DNA of 49,129 nt from Bacteroidales bacterium (GTDB taxonomy: Bacteria > Bacteroidota > Bacteroidia > Bacteroidales > ML635J-15): positions 1-49,129 of the forward strand of contig JAITXI010000162.1 in NCBI GenBank assembly GCA_031284905.1. The letters are read 5' to 3'. Positions 16,766 through 26,118 of this stretch are shown one piece after another (the first letter of the stretch is position 1; each line of letters starts with the position of its first letter). Made by a program: the position numbers and the translations under genes. The notes under the pieces were generated by a model. It did not search any database and was not told the DNA's origin. It saw only the letters and a list, made by a program, of their open reading frames with translations.

Positions 16766-19700
16766 TTAACGTTTTATAGTTACCGAACCTTTGACAGAAG
16801 TACTTTCTTTTTGACCAAAATCAACTACATACCAATAAGTATCGCTTGGGACAGGTTGACCTGAATATGTACCGTTCCAACCTTGTTGTCCGCTTTTAAA
16901 TGTAAATAATAACTTTCCATATCTATCAAAAACAGAAGCAACTGCATTTGGAAATAAATGAAATCCGTAAATTTCCCATGTATCATTAAAACCGTCATTA
17001 TTTGGAGTAAAAAAGGAAGGTATTCGATAGTTTGGATTTATGCGGATAAATGTATCTGAAATACATTTATTATAATCCATTATATAAACTTGATGATTTC
17101 CTTCGGTACAATTATAAAAAGCATTAGTTTCTTGCCAATTATTAATATCGTCCATCGCATACATGTATGGTGCTTGTCCGTTTTGAGCAGTTACCGTAAT
17201 ATTTCCAAAATTCTCGGTTACATCTGCGAAACTTGGAGAATCTTCATATAAAATAACTATTTGATCCGAAGCAGAACAGCCAAAATCATCGCTTACGGTA
17301 ACTCTGTATGTCCCGGGTAAACTTATTAACAAATTGCCGGCAATACTTCCTGTGTTCCATAAATAATTATCATAAAAATCATTAGGTTTAAGTAAATATT
17401 TTATACCAAGGCATAAAGTTGTATCATTTCCAAGAAATGGTGTTGATACCGAATGAACAGTTACTTCAACAGAATCTTCGGCATAACAGCCTATGTTATT
17501 TCTAGTCAGAACATATACTATTTCATTCTCATTTACAACTATCGAATTATTATGCGAGCCTGTCATCCATAAAATATAAGGCAGACTTCCATCAACAGTG
17601 AATGTTATACTTTCTCCGTAACAAATATCTTTATCCGGTCCTAAATCTATTACAAAATCAGGATATATTTGGACATTGATAGTATCAGAAACTACGCAAG
17701 CATTATATGTACTTGTTATTTGAATCCAATATGTTCCTGATGTGGCAACATTTATTGTATTGGAGGTTGAGCCTGTGCTCCAAAGATAGCTTATGCCATA
17801 AATTGAATTTATAGGATTTAAAATTATTTTTTCAGAACAAACTATTGTGTCGTTACCTAAAAAGGGATTTGGTTTATCAACTACTTTTACATATACAGTA
17901 TCACTACTATGGCAACCGTTAATATCTGTTACATAGACATAATAATCTCTATCTTGAGTTGCAAAAAAAGTGCTTGTAGTAATACCGTTTGTCCAATGAT
18001 ACTCTTCAAAAGTAAGATTAGTTGATAAAATTGCGGTATCGCCAGAACAAATTATTCTGTCCGGACCTAATGAAACGTTTATTATTGGAAATTCTGTAAT
18101 AACAATCGTATCTAAAAAATAACAATTTCCGTCAAAAACTATCAAATTTATTTCAGCAGGGTTTTGTACGTATATATCCTCACCTGTTTCTCCGTTAGAC
18201 CATAAATAAATTTGATAGTCTCCGGCATAAATATTTGTTGTCATTCCTGTACAAAAGAAAAGTGTATCTGCTAATAAATTAATATTTGGATTTTTTTGAA
18301 TATTTACCGTTGTCGAAGATGTGCAACCATTTGCGTCTGTAACTGTAACAGAATATGGTCCTTCTGCTGTAACTGTTATAGTTTGTGATGTTTCTCCGGT
18401 ACTCCAAAAATAATCTGAAAAATTTCCTGCATTAAGTGTAGTCGTATCGTAGAAACAAGTTTGTATTAATGGCGGTAAATCTATAGATGGTCCTGAGGGA
18501 AAAACTGTTTGTGTAGTTTTTGAAATAATGCAACCGGCATTGTCAGTAACTATAACATTAAAAGTTCCAATGCCAAGACCGGATATACTTTGTGTTGTAG
18601 CACCTGTATCCCAACTGAAACTATAGGGTGGGACTCCTCCAAAAACTTCTGCAAATAAAGAAATACTTGTCGAACTACAGCCGATACTTGTTTGAATTAT
18701 ATCTCCAAAATAAAAATCATTTGCAATTTTAACAAAATATGCATCAGAGGCGGTGGTGGAAGTTAAAATTTGTGTCTCAAAATTCATTGAATTTTCATAA
18801 CTACCTGCAATAATAATATTTCCATATTTATGGAAACAAAGCGCATTACAATATCCAACAGGTGGCGTCCCTGAATAAGTTGGAATTATTACATCAATTA
18901 TCATTCCAATAGAATTAAATTTTAGTAAAAATGGAAGTGTTGCTGAATAAGAATTAATAGGACTTAATCCAACAAAATTTATTGTTCCGGAAAATTCTCC
19001 TGCTAAATAAAAAAAGCCTAATTCGTCTGCAACAATGTCGTTTACGTGTAAGAATCCTCCTGTACCACCATTGCCTAAATCAATTGTTAAAGTACTTGAA
19101 CCACCTGAATCGAAGCGTTGTAGAAACGTATTAGTTCCATTAATATACGAAATATATGCATTTTGATTTTTATCTACGAATACTCTTGAAATCTTTGAAT
19201 CTGCTAAAATGTCAATTTTTTTTGCATAAATTATTCCTCCATCGTTATTTAATTTTAATAAATATTCTGCTTGATTTGTGGCAACTAATCCATAACTTTG
19301 TGCATAAAGTGTTCCTTGAAATTTTCCAATTACATATATATTTCCTGCTGTATCGCAAGTAACATCACCTGCAACATCCCAAGAAGAATTTGAAATGTAG
19401 TATTGATTCCAAATATAATTGCCGTCATTATCTAATTTTACTATAAAATTATCATATACTCCGAGACTGTAAGGAAAAATTGAAGTGCCGGCAATTGCTA
19501 TTGGACTCTGAAATGTACCAGTAATAATAACTTGATTATTCTTGTTTACAGCAATTCCTCCTGCATATTCGTCTTGATTTGTCTGATATTTTGTTGCAAT
19601 TTGTGAATTTCCGGAAGAAGATAATTTTAGAAAGAAAATATCATAATTTGTTGAATTGGTGCAAAATATTTGTGTACTTTCTATAAAAAAATAATTTCTA

Positions 19701-20056
19701 AAGGAACCAATTGCAAAAATATTTCCTAAGTTATCTACAGCAATTTTATAATCTGCAATTTCTGTATTTCCTGTTTTTGCATATTTTATCCAAATTTGAT
19801 TCCCAAGATTATCATATTTTGCTATAAAAAGTGTTAACGTATCGACCGGATTTAAAGTTGAATTATTATATCCAATTGAATAAATGTTGCCATTATTATC
19901 GCTCTGAACATCTGTAATCGCATCTTTATTTGCATTGCCAAAAGTCCTTGCCCATTCAACATTTAATGTTTCGTTACAATTAACTTGCGATAATAATTTT
20001 CCGGAAAAGAAAAATATTATTCCTATTGTTAATAATATGTAATATTTTTTTTTCAT
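16766..20056 (-). CDS. Large secreted protein with SBBP and SprB-like repeats and T9SS type B sorting domain
   Basis: Surface or secreted protein of 1096 aa from the ATG at 20056 (signal peptide MKKKYYILLTIGIIFFFSG...). The ORF-track start adds 13 codons that overlap the upstream gene. The N-terminal half (about 30-450) is a series of SBBP-type beta-propeller repeats of the form D-x-x-GNIY-x-x-G. The middle (about 460-990) holds immunoglobulin-like and SprB-like repeats such as PYSFSWDTGATTQSISGLG and YLWSTGSTSNTI, with repeated paired cysteines. The last 85 residues (FFTPNNDGFNDTWEI to the C-terminus) are the gliding-motility-associated CHU_C/type B C-terminal domain that targets the protein to type IX secretion. 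The gene lies 1 bp after a PorP/SprF-like gene, the usual partner of type B cargo. Adhesion is likely; the ligand is unknown. Confidence 0.92.
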   Translation of the reverse strand: MKKKYYILLTIGIIFFFSGKLLSQVNCNETLNVEWARTFGNANKDAITDVQSDNNGNIYSIGYNNSTLNPVDTLTLFIAKYDNLGNQIWIKYAKTGNTEIADYKIAVDNLGNIFAIGSFRNYFFIESTQIFCTNSTNYDIFFLKLSSSGNSQIATKYQTNQDEYAGGIAVNKNNQVIITGTFQSPIAIAGTSIFPYSLGVYDNFIVKLDNDGNYIWNQYYISNSSWDVAGDVTCDTAGNIYVIGKFQGTLYAQSYGLVATNQAEYLLKLNNDGGIIYAKKIDILADSKISRVFVDKNQNAYISYINGTNTFLQRFDSGGSSTLTIDLGNGGTGGFLHVNDIVADELGFFYLAGEFSGTINFVGLSPINSYSATLPFLLKFNSIGMIIDVIIPTYSGTPPVGYCNALCFHKYGNIIIAGSYENSMNFETQILTSTTASDAYFVKIANDFYFGDIIQTSIGCSSTSISLFAEVFGGVPPYSFSWDTGATTQSISGLGIGTFNVIVTDNAGCIISKTTQTVFPSGPSIDLPPLIQTCFYDTTTLNAGNFSDYFWSTGETSQTITVTAEGPYSVTVTDANGCTSSTTVNIQKNPNINLLADTLFFCTGMTTNIYAGDYQIYLWSNGETGEDIYVQNPAEINLIVFDGNCYFLDTIVITEFPIINVSLGPDRIICSGDTAILSTNLTFEEYHWTNGITTSTFFATQDRDYYVYVTDINGCHSSDTVYVKVVDKPNPFLGNDTIVCSEKIILNPINSIYGISYLWSTGSTSNTINVATSGTYWIQITSTYNACVVSDTINVQIYPDFVIDLGPDKDICYGESITFTVDGSLPYILWMTGSHNNSIVVNENEIVYVLTRNNIGCYAEDSVEVTVHSVSTPFLGNDTTLCLGIKYLLKPNDFYDNYLWNTGSIAGNLLISLPGTYRVTVSDDFGCSASDQIVILYEDSPSFADVTENFGNITVTAQNGQAPYMYAMDDINNWQETNAFYNCTEGNHQVYIMDYNKCISDTFIRINPNYRIPSFFTPNNDGFNDTWEIYGFHLFPNAVASVFDRYGKLLFTFKSGQQGWNGTYSGQPVPSDTYWYVVDFGQKESTSVKGSVTIKR

Positions 20057-20057
20057 T

Positions 20058-21077
20058 TTAAAAATCGTAATAAAAATTAGGGACTTTAAAGTCATTCCAA
20101 TATTTCCAATCGGTATGAATTAATTTAAAAGCCAATAAAATTTGCATTGTTCCATAGTTATATTTTTGCAATGGACTTAATGTAATTTCATATAATAAAG
20201 CTATTGAATATTTTGTATGTGTATAACCAATAACCGGAGCTACAGATAATGGAGATAAATTTCCTCTGTCTAAAGTTTGTTTAAAATTTACCCCTCCCCA
20301 AATTTCATTTTGATATCTTACATGTTTCGATTTTGCCGATTGATTATATAAGTAATAATATCTTAGGTTTCCTTCAACTTGATGTTGTATCTTAAAATCT
20401 GATTTATAACTAAGTGAAACTCTGATTTGATTAAAGTCTAAAATTTCCCAAACTTTTCCAAGATGAAAATTATGAAGGAAATTTGGTTTTGGTTCGTTTT
20501 TTGATTTGTATAATTTATCTGAAAAAGGTAATAAATTATCTATTGAATAGCCTGCAAAAAAACGAGTGGTTGAATATAATATACCGGCATTTGAATTGAA
20601 TATTATTGAGTATTCTTTACCATATTTTATTATTGGGTCGTAAATATCTCGTTCAAAATTTGATTCATCCAATAAATGATATTGAGTTTTAAAAGATAAT
20701 CCAAATGATAAAATATGTTTTCTTGTTCGATTACTTTTCAACATTAAATGGTACGAGCCTGATACTTGGATTCCATAACGAGAATTTGGTCCGTTTTGGT
20801 CTGAATAGATATATCCTCCTAATCCTAAATTTGTATCTTTAAATCTATGACGTGCCAATGCAAATGTTGTATTTGGAGGATCTTTCACTCCAAACCATTG
20901 CTGACGATGAGATAATTTTATTATTGTTGCGTCAGTTAATCCAATGAAACTCGGATTTTCTAAACTATAATCAAAAACATATTGTTCATGAATTGGCAAA
21001 CTTTGTGCTTTAATGTTTTTTGTTATTATTAAAACAATTGCAAAAAATAATAATATATATACTTTATTTGATTTCAT
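20058..21077 (-). CDS. PorP/SprF family type IX secretion membrane protein
   Basis: Outer-membrane beta-barrel protein of 339 aa. It has a signal peptide (MKSNKVYILLFFAIVLIITK) followed by the family opening, LPIHEQYVFDYSLENPSFIG, RQQWFGVKDPPNTTF and LGLGGYIYSDQNGPNSRYG. Alternating hydrophobic strands with aromatic girdles continue to the C-terminus. PorP/SprF proteins help deliver or anchor T9SS cargo with type B sorting domains. SprF, for instance, is needed for SprB. The gene sits 6 bp after yggS and directly before the cargo gene, so the pair forms a secretion module. It is a paralogue-rich family, so this copy is probably cargo-specific and not the core PorP. Confidence 0.92.
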   Translation of the reverse strand: MKSNKVYILLFFAIVLIITKNIKAQSLPIHEQYVFDYSLENPSFIGLTDATIIKLSHRQQWFGVKDPPNTTFALARHRFKDTNLGLGGYIYSDQNGPNSRYGIQVSGSYHLMLKSNRTRKHILSFGLSFKTQYHLLDESNFERDIYDPIIKYGKEYSIIFNSNAGILYSTTRFFAGYSIDNLLPFSDKLYKSKNEPKPNFLHNFHLGKVWEILDFNQIRVSLSYKSDFKIQHQVEGNLRYYYLYNQSAKSKHVRYQNEIWGGVNFKQTLDRGNLSPLSVAPVIGYTHTKYSIALLYEITLSPLQKYNYGTMQILLAFKLIHTDWKYWNDFKVPNFYYDF

Positions 21078-21083
21078 AAGAAT

Positions 21084-21755
21084 CTAGTAATTCCTTTCTC
21101 CAAATATTTGTGTACCTATTCGTATCATTGTGCTTCCTGCTTCTATTGCTATTTTCCAATCGTTACTCATACCCATACTAATTTCATGAAAATTAAAACT
21201 ATGAAAATAATATTTTTCTTTTAAAAAATCAAATATTTTTTTCAATTTATTAAATTCTATATAAATTTTTTTCAAATCGTCTGTAAATGAAGCCATTCCC
21301 ATTATTCCGCAAATTTCTATATTCTGCATCAATTTATATTCTTCACTGTCTAAAATTTCTATTGTTTTTTCTAAATTTAATCCAAATTTCGTTTCTTCTT
21401 CTGCAATATGAAATTCTAAAAGACATTTTATTTTTCTATTTTGTTTAATAGCTTGATTGTTAATTTCTTGTAATAATTTTAAATTATCTACACTGTGAAT
21501 ATATTCTACGAAATTTGCTATATATTTTACTTTATTTGTTTGTAAATGTCCGATTAAATGCCAACAAATATCAAGGTTTTGTAATTCTTCTTGTTTTTGC
21601 AATAATTCTTGAATTTTATTTTCTCCAAAATCTCTTTGTCCCGCATTGTAAGCAGTTATAATTTCTTCTGTAGAATGATATTTTGAAACAGCAATAAGTC
21701 TCACATTATCCGGTAATTGAGATTTAATATTTTCAATATTTTTTGCAATATTCAT
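21084..21755 (-). CDS. yggS: YggS/PROSC-family pyridoxal phosphate homeostasis protein
   Basis: Single-domain PLP-binding protein of 223 aa with an alanine-racemase-like barrel. It buffers free pyridoxal phosphate in the cytoplasm and has no known catalytic reaction. The PLP lysine lies in LIAVSKYHSTEEI near residue 26. DFGENKIQELLQK, WHLIGHLQTNKVKYI, YIHSVDN and SMGMSNDWKIAIEAGSTMIRIG are family blocks, and the last contains the phosphate-binding serine/glycine region. The C-terminus TQIFGERNY is typical. It lies 3 bp downstream of the signal-peptidase-like gene and 6 bp upstream of the PorP-like gene, within the same minus-strand run. No functional link with secretion is known. Confidence 0.94.
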   Translation of the reverse strand: MNIAKNIENIKSQLPDNVRLIAVSKYHSTEEIITAYNAGQRDFGENKIQELLQKQEELQNLDICWHLIGHLQTNKVKYIANFVEYIHSVDNLKLLQEINNQAIKQNRKIKCLLEFHIAEEETKFGLNLEKTIEILDSEEYKLMQNIEICGIMGMASFTDDLKKIYIEFNKLKKIFDFLKEKYYFHSFNFHEISMGMSNDWKIAIEAGSTMIRIGTQIFGERNY

Positions 21756-21758
21756 TTC

Positions 21759-22631
21759 TTATTCTTTTACTTTTCCTAAAATTTGATTTTCGGGTATGAA
21801 ACCGTATCTGCGAGAATCGTTAATTTCATATCTATTATCACTCAAAACAAAATAATAATTTTGTTTAAATGTATATTTATCTGCTTTTTGTCCGTTGATT
21901 TCAATTTTTGAATGGTCGAAAAGCAATTCATTATCTTCATAAACATCAATAATATTTTTATATAAATTTATGTTATTTACTGATAATGAAACAGTTGTTG
22001 ATTTCTTCGGAATAATAACATATTTATATTGGTCTTTATTTCTGGAATTTTTTGTATCGCCCGGAAAAACATCATAAGAAAAATATCTGTCATCAATAAT
22101 TAGCTTTCTAATGTTCACAATTTTATCTGTTTTTAATAATTCGTCTGCTTGTCTTTGATTTGCAATAAATTGGCACGAAAAATTATTAATTATTTTTTCA
22201 ATTTTTAAAACTTTATCTTTTAATAATTCATTAAAATCTGTTGAATCCGACATTGTTAAAATATATAGGAAAAATAAATCATAATTCGGTATTAATAAAG
22301 AGTCGTTTAAAAAAACTTGAGAGTTTATTATTTCAAATTTTTCTCCGGGTCTTGCTATTATTCTTCCCAAAATGTTAGGTTTATCTGAAAAATCATCATC
22401 AAATAATAATGGATTTTTATATAATACTAAATTGTTTGTTTGTAAACATTTTTCAGGATTTTGTTTAATAAAATTAAATAGCGTATTTTCATTTTTTATT
22501 TTTTCGACTAATACGGTTTCTTCTTGTTCTTGAAAATTAGTTATTTTTGTTATTACATACCTGTTAAATGTTAAAAATATTGATAGTAATAAAATAATTA
22601 AAAGTATAATAAATATTGTTTTTTTTCTCAT
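21759..22631 (-). CDS. Signal peptidase I-like (S26) protein lacking the catalytic dyad
   Basis: Predicted membrane-anchored protein of 290 aa with one N-terminal helix (about 4-22) and a periplasmic body. The C-terminal block SDNRYEINDSRRYGFIPENQ (264-283) is a clear match to box E of type I signal peptidases, and GRIIARPGEKFEI (89-101) matches box D. The box B serine motif (SMxPT) is missing after the anchor. In box D the lysine position (KRxxGxPGD in active enzymes) reads ILGRIIARPGE, so the general base is replaced by glycine. The NLVLY segment before box D is the usual structural strand. This looks like a pseudoenzyme or a paralogue with another role. It sits between cdsA and yggS in a compact run. 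A true LepB must exist elsewhere. Confidence 0.75.
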   Translation of the reverse strand: MRKKTIFIILLIILLLSIFLTFNRYVITKITNFQEQEETVLVEKIKNENTLFNFIKQNPEKCLQTNNLVLYKNPLLFDDDFSDKPNILGRIIARPGEKFEIINSQVFLNDSLLIPNYDLFFLYILTMSDSTDFNELLKDKVLKIEKIINNFSCQFIANQRQADELLKTDKIVNIRKLIIDDRYFSYDVFPGDTKNSRNKDQYKYVIIPKKSTTVSLSVNNINLYKNIIDVYEDNELLFDHSKIEINGQKADKYTFKQNYYFVLSDNRYEINDSRRYGFIPENQILGKVKE

Positions 22632-22671
22632 TGTAATGTTATTTTTTAATATTGATATATATTTTCAATTA

Positions 22672-23511
22672 TCATAAAATAATTAATTCTTTTAGTGTAA
22701 AATATAAAAAGACAAATGGAATGGAAAAAATGAAACTGTCTAATCTATCCAATAAGCCACCATGTCCAGGTAGTAATTTTCCTGAATCTTTTACGTTGAA
22801 ATGTCTTTTAAACATTGATTCTATCAAATCGCCTAATGTGCCAAAAACGATTGCAATGATTGCAATTATTATCCAATCTATTTTTGAAAAATATGAAAAG
22901 CAAGGAATAATATTGATAAAATATGCTATTATTATTGTAATAAATCCTCCTCCAATTGATCCTTCCCAAGATTTTTTTGGTGAAATTCTTTCAAATAATT
23001 TGTGTCCGTTTTTTTGTCCAAATGCTGTTCCAAATAAATACGCAAAAGTGTCATTAGCCCAAATTAAAATAAATATACCTAATATTAAATATTTTTGAGT
23101 ATTAAAATTTTCTCCGATTGTTAGCAAACATACAAATGTTAATGATAAAGTTAAATAGCTGTATGATAAAATTGATGTTGCTATATTTTTGATAGGATTT
23201 TTGTTTTTTTTGAATAATTCTTCTATAAATACTATAAAAAATAATGGAAAAATAATAAGTATGCCGCTTAAATTATAATTGAAATAACAAATAACAAAGC
23301 TAATGATTATTGAAAATGTTGTAATAATTATTGTTGAAATAAAATTTGGATTTTGTTCTTCGTTTTTAAATAATCTTAAAAATTCAATTGATAACCAGAT
23401 ATTTGCAATTACAAGAAAAGCTAATAACGTCCAATCGTTAATGAGAATTAGACAAATAGTTATAACGACGAAAATTGTGCCGGTCAATAATCTGGTAAGT
23501 AATTTTTTCAA
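22672..23511 (-). CDS. cdsA: Phosphatidate cytidylyltransferase
   Basis: Makes CDP-diacylglycerol from CTP and phosphatidic acid in the inner membrane, the branch point for phospholipid synthesis. At 279 aa with about eight hydrophobic helices it has the usual size. The C-terminal signature SMFKRHFNVKDSGKLLPGHG, continuing into GLLDRLDS, contains the family aspartates and lysines that bind metal and substrate. SPKKSWEGSIGG is a second conserved block. The gene lies 25 bp downstream of ftsH, an arrangement common in Bacteroidota, and 40 bp upstream of the S26-like gene. The overlapping plus-strand ORF at 22652-23098 is an antisense shadow. Confidence 0.95.
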   Translation of the reverse strand: MKKLLTRLLTGTIFVVITICLILINDWTLLAFLVIANIWLSIEFLRLFKNEEQNPNFISTIIITTFSIIISFVICYFNYNLSGILIIFPLFFIVFIEELFKKNKNPIKNIATSILSYSYLTLSLTFVCLLTIGENFNTQKYLILGIFILIWANDTFAYLFGTAFGQKNGHKLFERISPKKSWEGSIGGGFITIIIAYFINIIPCFSYFSKIDWIIIAIIAIVFGTLGDLIESMFKRHFNVKDSGKLLPGHGGLLDRLDSFIFSIPFVFLYFTLKELIIL

Positions 23512-23536
23512 AATTTATTCGTTATGAATTATTTTC

Positions 23537-25594
23537 TTATTGATTTAAGTTAATAAAAATTTCTTCTTTTTCTAAATTTTCGGTATTATTTTCGTCATTC
23601 TGAATTGAATCTACGTTTGTTCCTTTGCGTTTTCCGAAAATTTCTTCAAGGTCATCACTAAAAACGACTTCTTTTTCCAATAGTCGTTCGGCTAATTTTT
23701 TCATTCCGTCTAAATTATCTGATAATACTTTTTTAGCTCGAATATATTCAATTTCTATAATTTGTTTTATTTCCGAATCAATAATTTCTGCAGTTTTTTC
23801 GCTAAAAGGTTTTGTAAAACCATATTCGTTTTGACCTGTTGAGTCAAAATAAGAAATATTTTTCAGAGAATCTGTCATTCCAAAATAAGTTACTATAGCC
23901 ATGGCTTGTTTTGTAACTCTTTCAAGATCATTAAGAGCTCCTGTAGAAATTTCTCCGAAATTTATTTCTTCGCTGGCTCTTCCTCCAAGTGTTGCACAAA
24001 GTTCGTCAAGAATTTGTTCTTTTGTGGTAATCTGACGTTCTTCCGGCAAGTACCAAGCTGCACCTAATGCTTTTCCTCTTGGAATTATTGTAACTTTCAA
24101 CAATGGATTTGCATATTCCAAAAGCCAGCTTACTGTTGCGTGTCCTGCTTCGTGATATGCAATTGTTTTTTTCTCTTTGTCAGTAAAAATTTTGTGTTTC
24201 TTTTCTAATCCGCCAATAATTCTATCAACAGCATCTAAAAAATCTTGTTTTTCAATTGATTTTTTATCGTTTCTTGCAGCAATAAGCGCTGCTTCGTTAC
24301 AAACATTTGCAATATCGGCACCACTAAATCCGGGTGTTTGTTTTGCCAAAAATTCCGGATGGACAGTTTCCGCCATTTTAAGATCTTTTGTGTGAACTAA
24401 GAAAATTTCTTCTCTTTCTTTAATATCAGGAAGTTCCAAATGAATTTGGCGGTCAAAACGTCCTGCTCTTAAAAGTGCACTATCAAGAATATCTGCTCGG
24501 TTTGTCGCTGCTAAAATGATTACACCACTGTTTGTATCAAAACCGTCCATTTCTGTAAGTAATTGATTTAGTGTATTTTCTCTTTCATCATTACCACCAA
24601 AATTTGCATTTTTCCCTCTTGCTCTACCTATTGCATCAATTTCGTCAATGAAAATAATGCAAGGAGCTTTTGATTTTGCTTGTTGAAATAAATCTCTAAC
24701 TCTTGAAGCTCCAACTCCTACAAACATTTCAACAAAATCCGAACCACTTAACGAAAAAAATGGAACATCAGCTTCTCCTGCAACTGCTTTTGCTAATAAT
24801 GTTTTTCCTGTTCCGGGAGGACCTATTAACAAAGCGCCTTTTGGAATTTTTCCTCCGAGTGTTGTATATTTTTTAGGATTTTTTAAAAAATCCACGATTT
24901 CCATCACTTCAACTTTTGCTTCTTCTACTCCTGCAACATCTTTAAATGTGATTTTTACTTTTTTTTCTTTGTCAAAAACTTGTGCTTTTGATTTTCCAAT
25001 GCTGAATATTTGAGAACCGGTACCGGCACCGCCTCCGCTCATACGTCTGAAAACAAAATACCAAATTCCAAGAAAAAATATTATTGGAAGGATATAGATT
25101 AAAATCCCTCCCAAAATATTACTTTCAGTACTGTTAGACAGATATATTTTATCAGTTTCCGAAAATTGTTCTTGAATTTCATCTAATTGTTTTTGGAAAG
25201 TTGCATAGTCTCCAATTGGAAATTTGAATTGTGGACTTGAATTTGCTATACCAATAAAGTTTGTATTTTTTACTTCAGGATAATTTTTTATTTTGTCTAT
25301 TTTCAAATAAATATCTGCACGTTCCTTATTAACAATAATAATTTTTTCGACATCATGATTTTCAATAATGTCTTTTAATTTTCTGAAATCAATTTCGTTT
25401 GAGCCTCGTTTAAAATCGGAAAAAAATGTAAAAATTGTGAGTATTCCTAATACTACGATGAAAATCCATATTCTTGAATTTTTGCCTTTTGGCGCCTGTA
25501 TTTTTTTTTCAGCCATTTTCTGTTTTCTGTTTTCTTTTTTTACTAACGATAATTTTTCTTGATTATTACAATTAGATTCATTTTTACTTTTCAA
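23537..25594 (-). CDS. ftsH: ATP-dependent zinc metalloprotease FtsH
   Basis: Membrane AAA+ protease of 685 aa that degrades damaged membrane proteins and short-lived regulators. Two membrane helices (about 41-58 and 160-183) frame a periplasmic domain. The AAA module has Walker A GPPGTGKT (258-265), Walker [13 protein letters not shown] (312-323) and the second region of homology [20 protein letters not shown]. The zinc protease site is HEAGH (481-485), with the third ligand downstream in the [19 protein letters not shown] region. The ORF-track start at 25594 overlaps rsfS by 11 bp. A second candidate is the ATG at codon 27 ([13 protein letters not shown]), which would avoid the poorly conserved lysine-rich leader. 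It is the second gene of the rsfS-ftsH-cdsA run. Confidence 0.97.
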   Translation of the reverse strand: MKSKNESNCNNQEKLSLVKKENRKQKMAEKKIQAPKGKNSRIWIFIVVLGILTIFTFFSDFKRGSNEIDFRKLKDIIENHDVEKIIIVNKERADIYLKIDKIKNYPEVKNTNFIGIANSSPQFKFPIGDYATFQKQLDEIQEQFSETDKIYLSNSTESNILGGILIYILPIIFFLGIWYFVFRRMSGGGAGTGSQIFSIGKSKAQVFDKEKKVKITFKDVAGVEEAKVEVMEIVDFLKNPKKYTTLGGKIPKGALLIGPPGTGKTLLAKAVAGEADVPFFSLSGSDFVEMFVGVGASRVRDLFQQAKSKAPCIIFIDEIDAIGRARGKNANFGGNDERENTLNQLLTEMDGFDTNSGVIILAATNRADILDSALLRAGRFDRQIHLELPDIKEREEIFLVHTKDLKMAETVHPEFLAKQTPGFSGADIANVCNEAALIAARNDKKSIEKQDFLDAVDRIIGGLEKKHKIFTDKEKKTIAYHEAGHATVSWLLEYANPLLKVTIIPRGKALGAAWYLPEERQITTKEQILDELCATLGGRASEEINFGEISTGALNDLERVTKQAMAIVTYFGMTDSLKNISYFDSTGQNEYGFTKPFSEKTAEIIDSEIKQIIEIEYIRAKKVLSDNLDGMKKLAERLLEKEVVFSDDLEEIFGKRKGTNVDSIQNDENNTENLEKEEIFINLNQ

Positions 25595-25943
25595 TTTTAA
25601 TAGTTTCAGCGTCAGCCCAGAGTTGCTCTATTTTATAGAACTGTCGGCTTTCCTCCTGAAAAATGTGTACCACTACATCAACATAATCCAAAAGTATCCA
25701 TTCGCTATTTTCAAAACCTTCTTTATGCCAAGGTTTTTCTTTCTGATTTTCACGAACAAAATCTTCAACAAAAGCAGCTAAAGTATTTCCATGAATTTTT
25801 GAATTTGCGGTACATATTACAAAATATTTAGTTATTGTGTTTTCTATTTTGCCAAAATTAATATTTACTAAATTTTCTCCTTTTTTTTCTGTAAGAGCAG
25901 AATTTATTAATTTTAATAGCATTTCTGTATTTTTCGATTGCAT
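25584..25943 (-). CDS. rsfS: Ribosomal silencing factor RsfS
   Basis: Small cytoplasmic protein of 119 aa (Iojap/YbeB family) that binds ribosomal protein uL14 and blocks subunit joining when nutrients are short. Family blocks are ENTITKYFVICTANSKIHGN, AAFVEDFVRE, WHKEGFENSEWILLDYVDVVVHIF and FYKIEQLWADA. The length is typical. It is the first gene of the long minus-strand run and overlaps ftsH, an order common in Bacteroidota. A -7 element TATTTTTG on the minus strand (26010-26017) would give a leader of about 60 nt. Confidence 0.95.
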   Translation of the reverse strand: MQSKNTEMLLKLINSALTEKKGENLVNINFGKIENTITKYFVICTANSKIHGNTLAAFVEDFVRENQKEKPWHKEGFENSEWILLDYVDVVVHIFQEESRQFYKIEQLWADAETIKIEK

Positions 25944-26009
25944 TTTTGTTATTTTTCTGTATTAAAAAGTAATAATACTACTACCTTTCTTATTTTTATT
26001 ATTTTGTTA

Positions 26010-26017
26010 CAAAAATA
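26010..26017 (-). promoter_or_regulatory. -7 promoter element upstream of rsfS
   Basis: On the minus strand TATTTTTG (CAAAAATA on plus) matches the consensus, 67 bp before the rsfS start. It is the probable main promoter for the rsfS-ftsH-cdsA run, since the downstream gaps are 40 bp or less. Confidence 0.42.
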
Positions 26018-26062
26018 ATGTTTTATTGGCAAAATAAAAAATTAAAAAAATTATCATTTTTT

Positions 26063-26093
26063 TTTGTAATATTAAAAATAATGATTACTTTTA
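26063..26093 (+). promoter_or_regulatory. Promoter of the Omp28-like gene
   Basis: TTTG (26063-26066), 19 nt, then TACTTTTA (26086-26093), 26 bp before the ATG. The final base of the -7 element differs from the consensus. Confidence 0.55.
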
Positions 26094-26118
26094 CGGAAAA
26101 TTTAAAAAATATACTTAA

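Noticed and set aside
22652-23098. 148-aa plus-strand ORF opposite cdsA
   Set aside because: It is antisense to a clearly conserved cdsA and has no recognisable protein motif or promoter; the open frame follows from codon bias.
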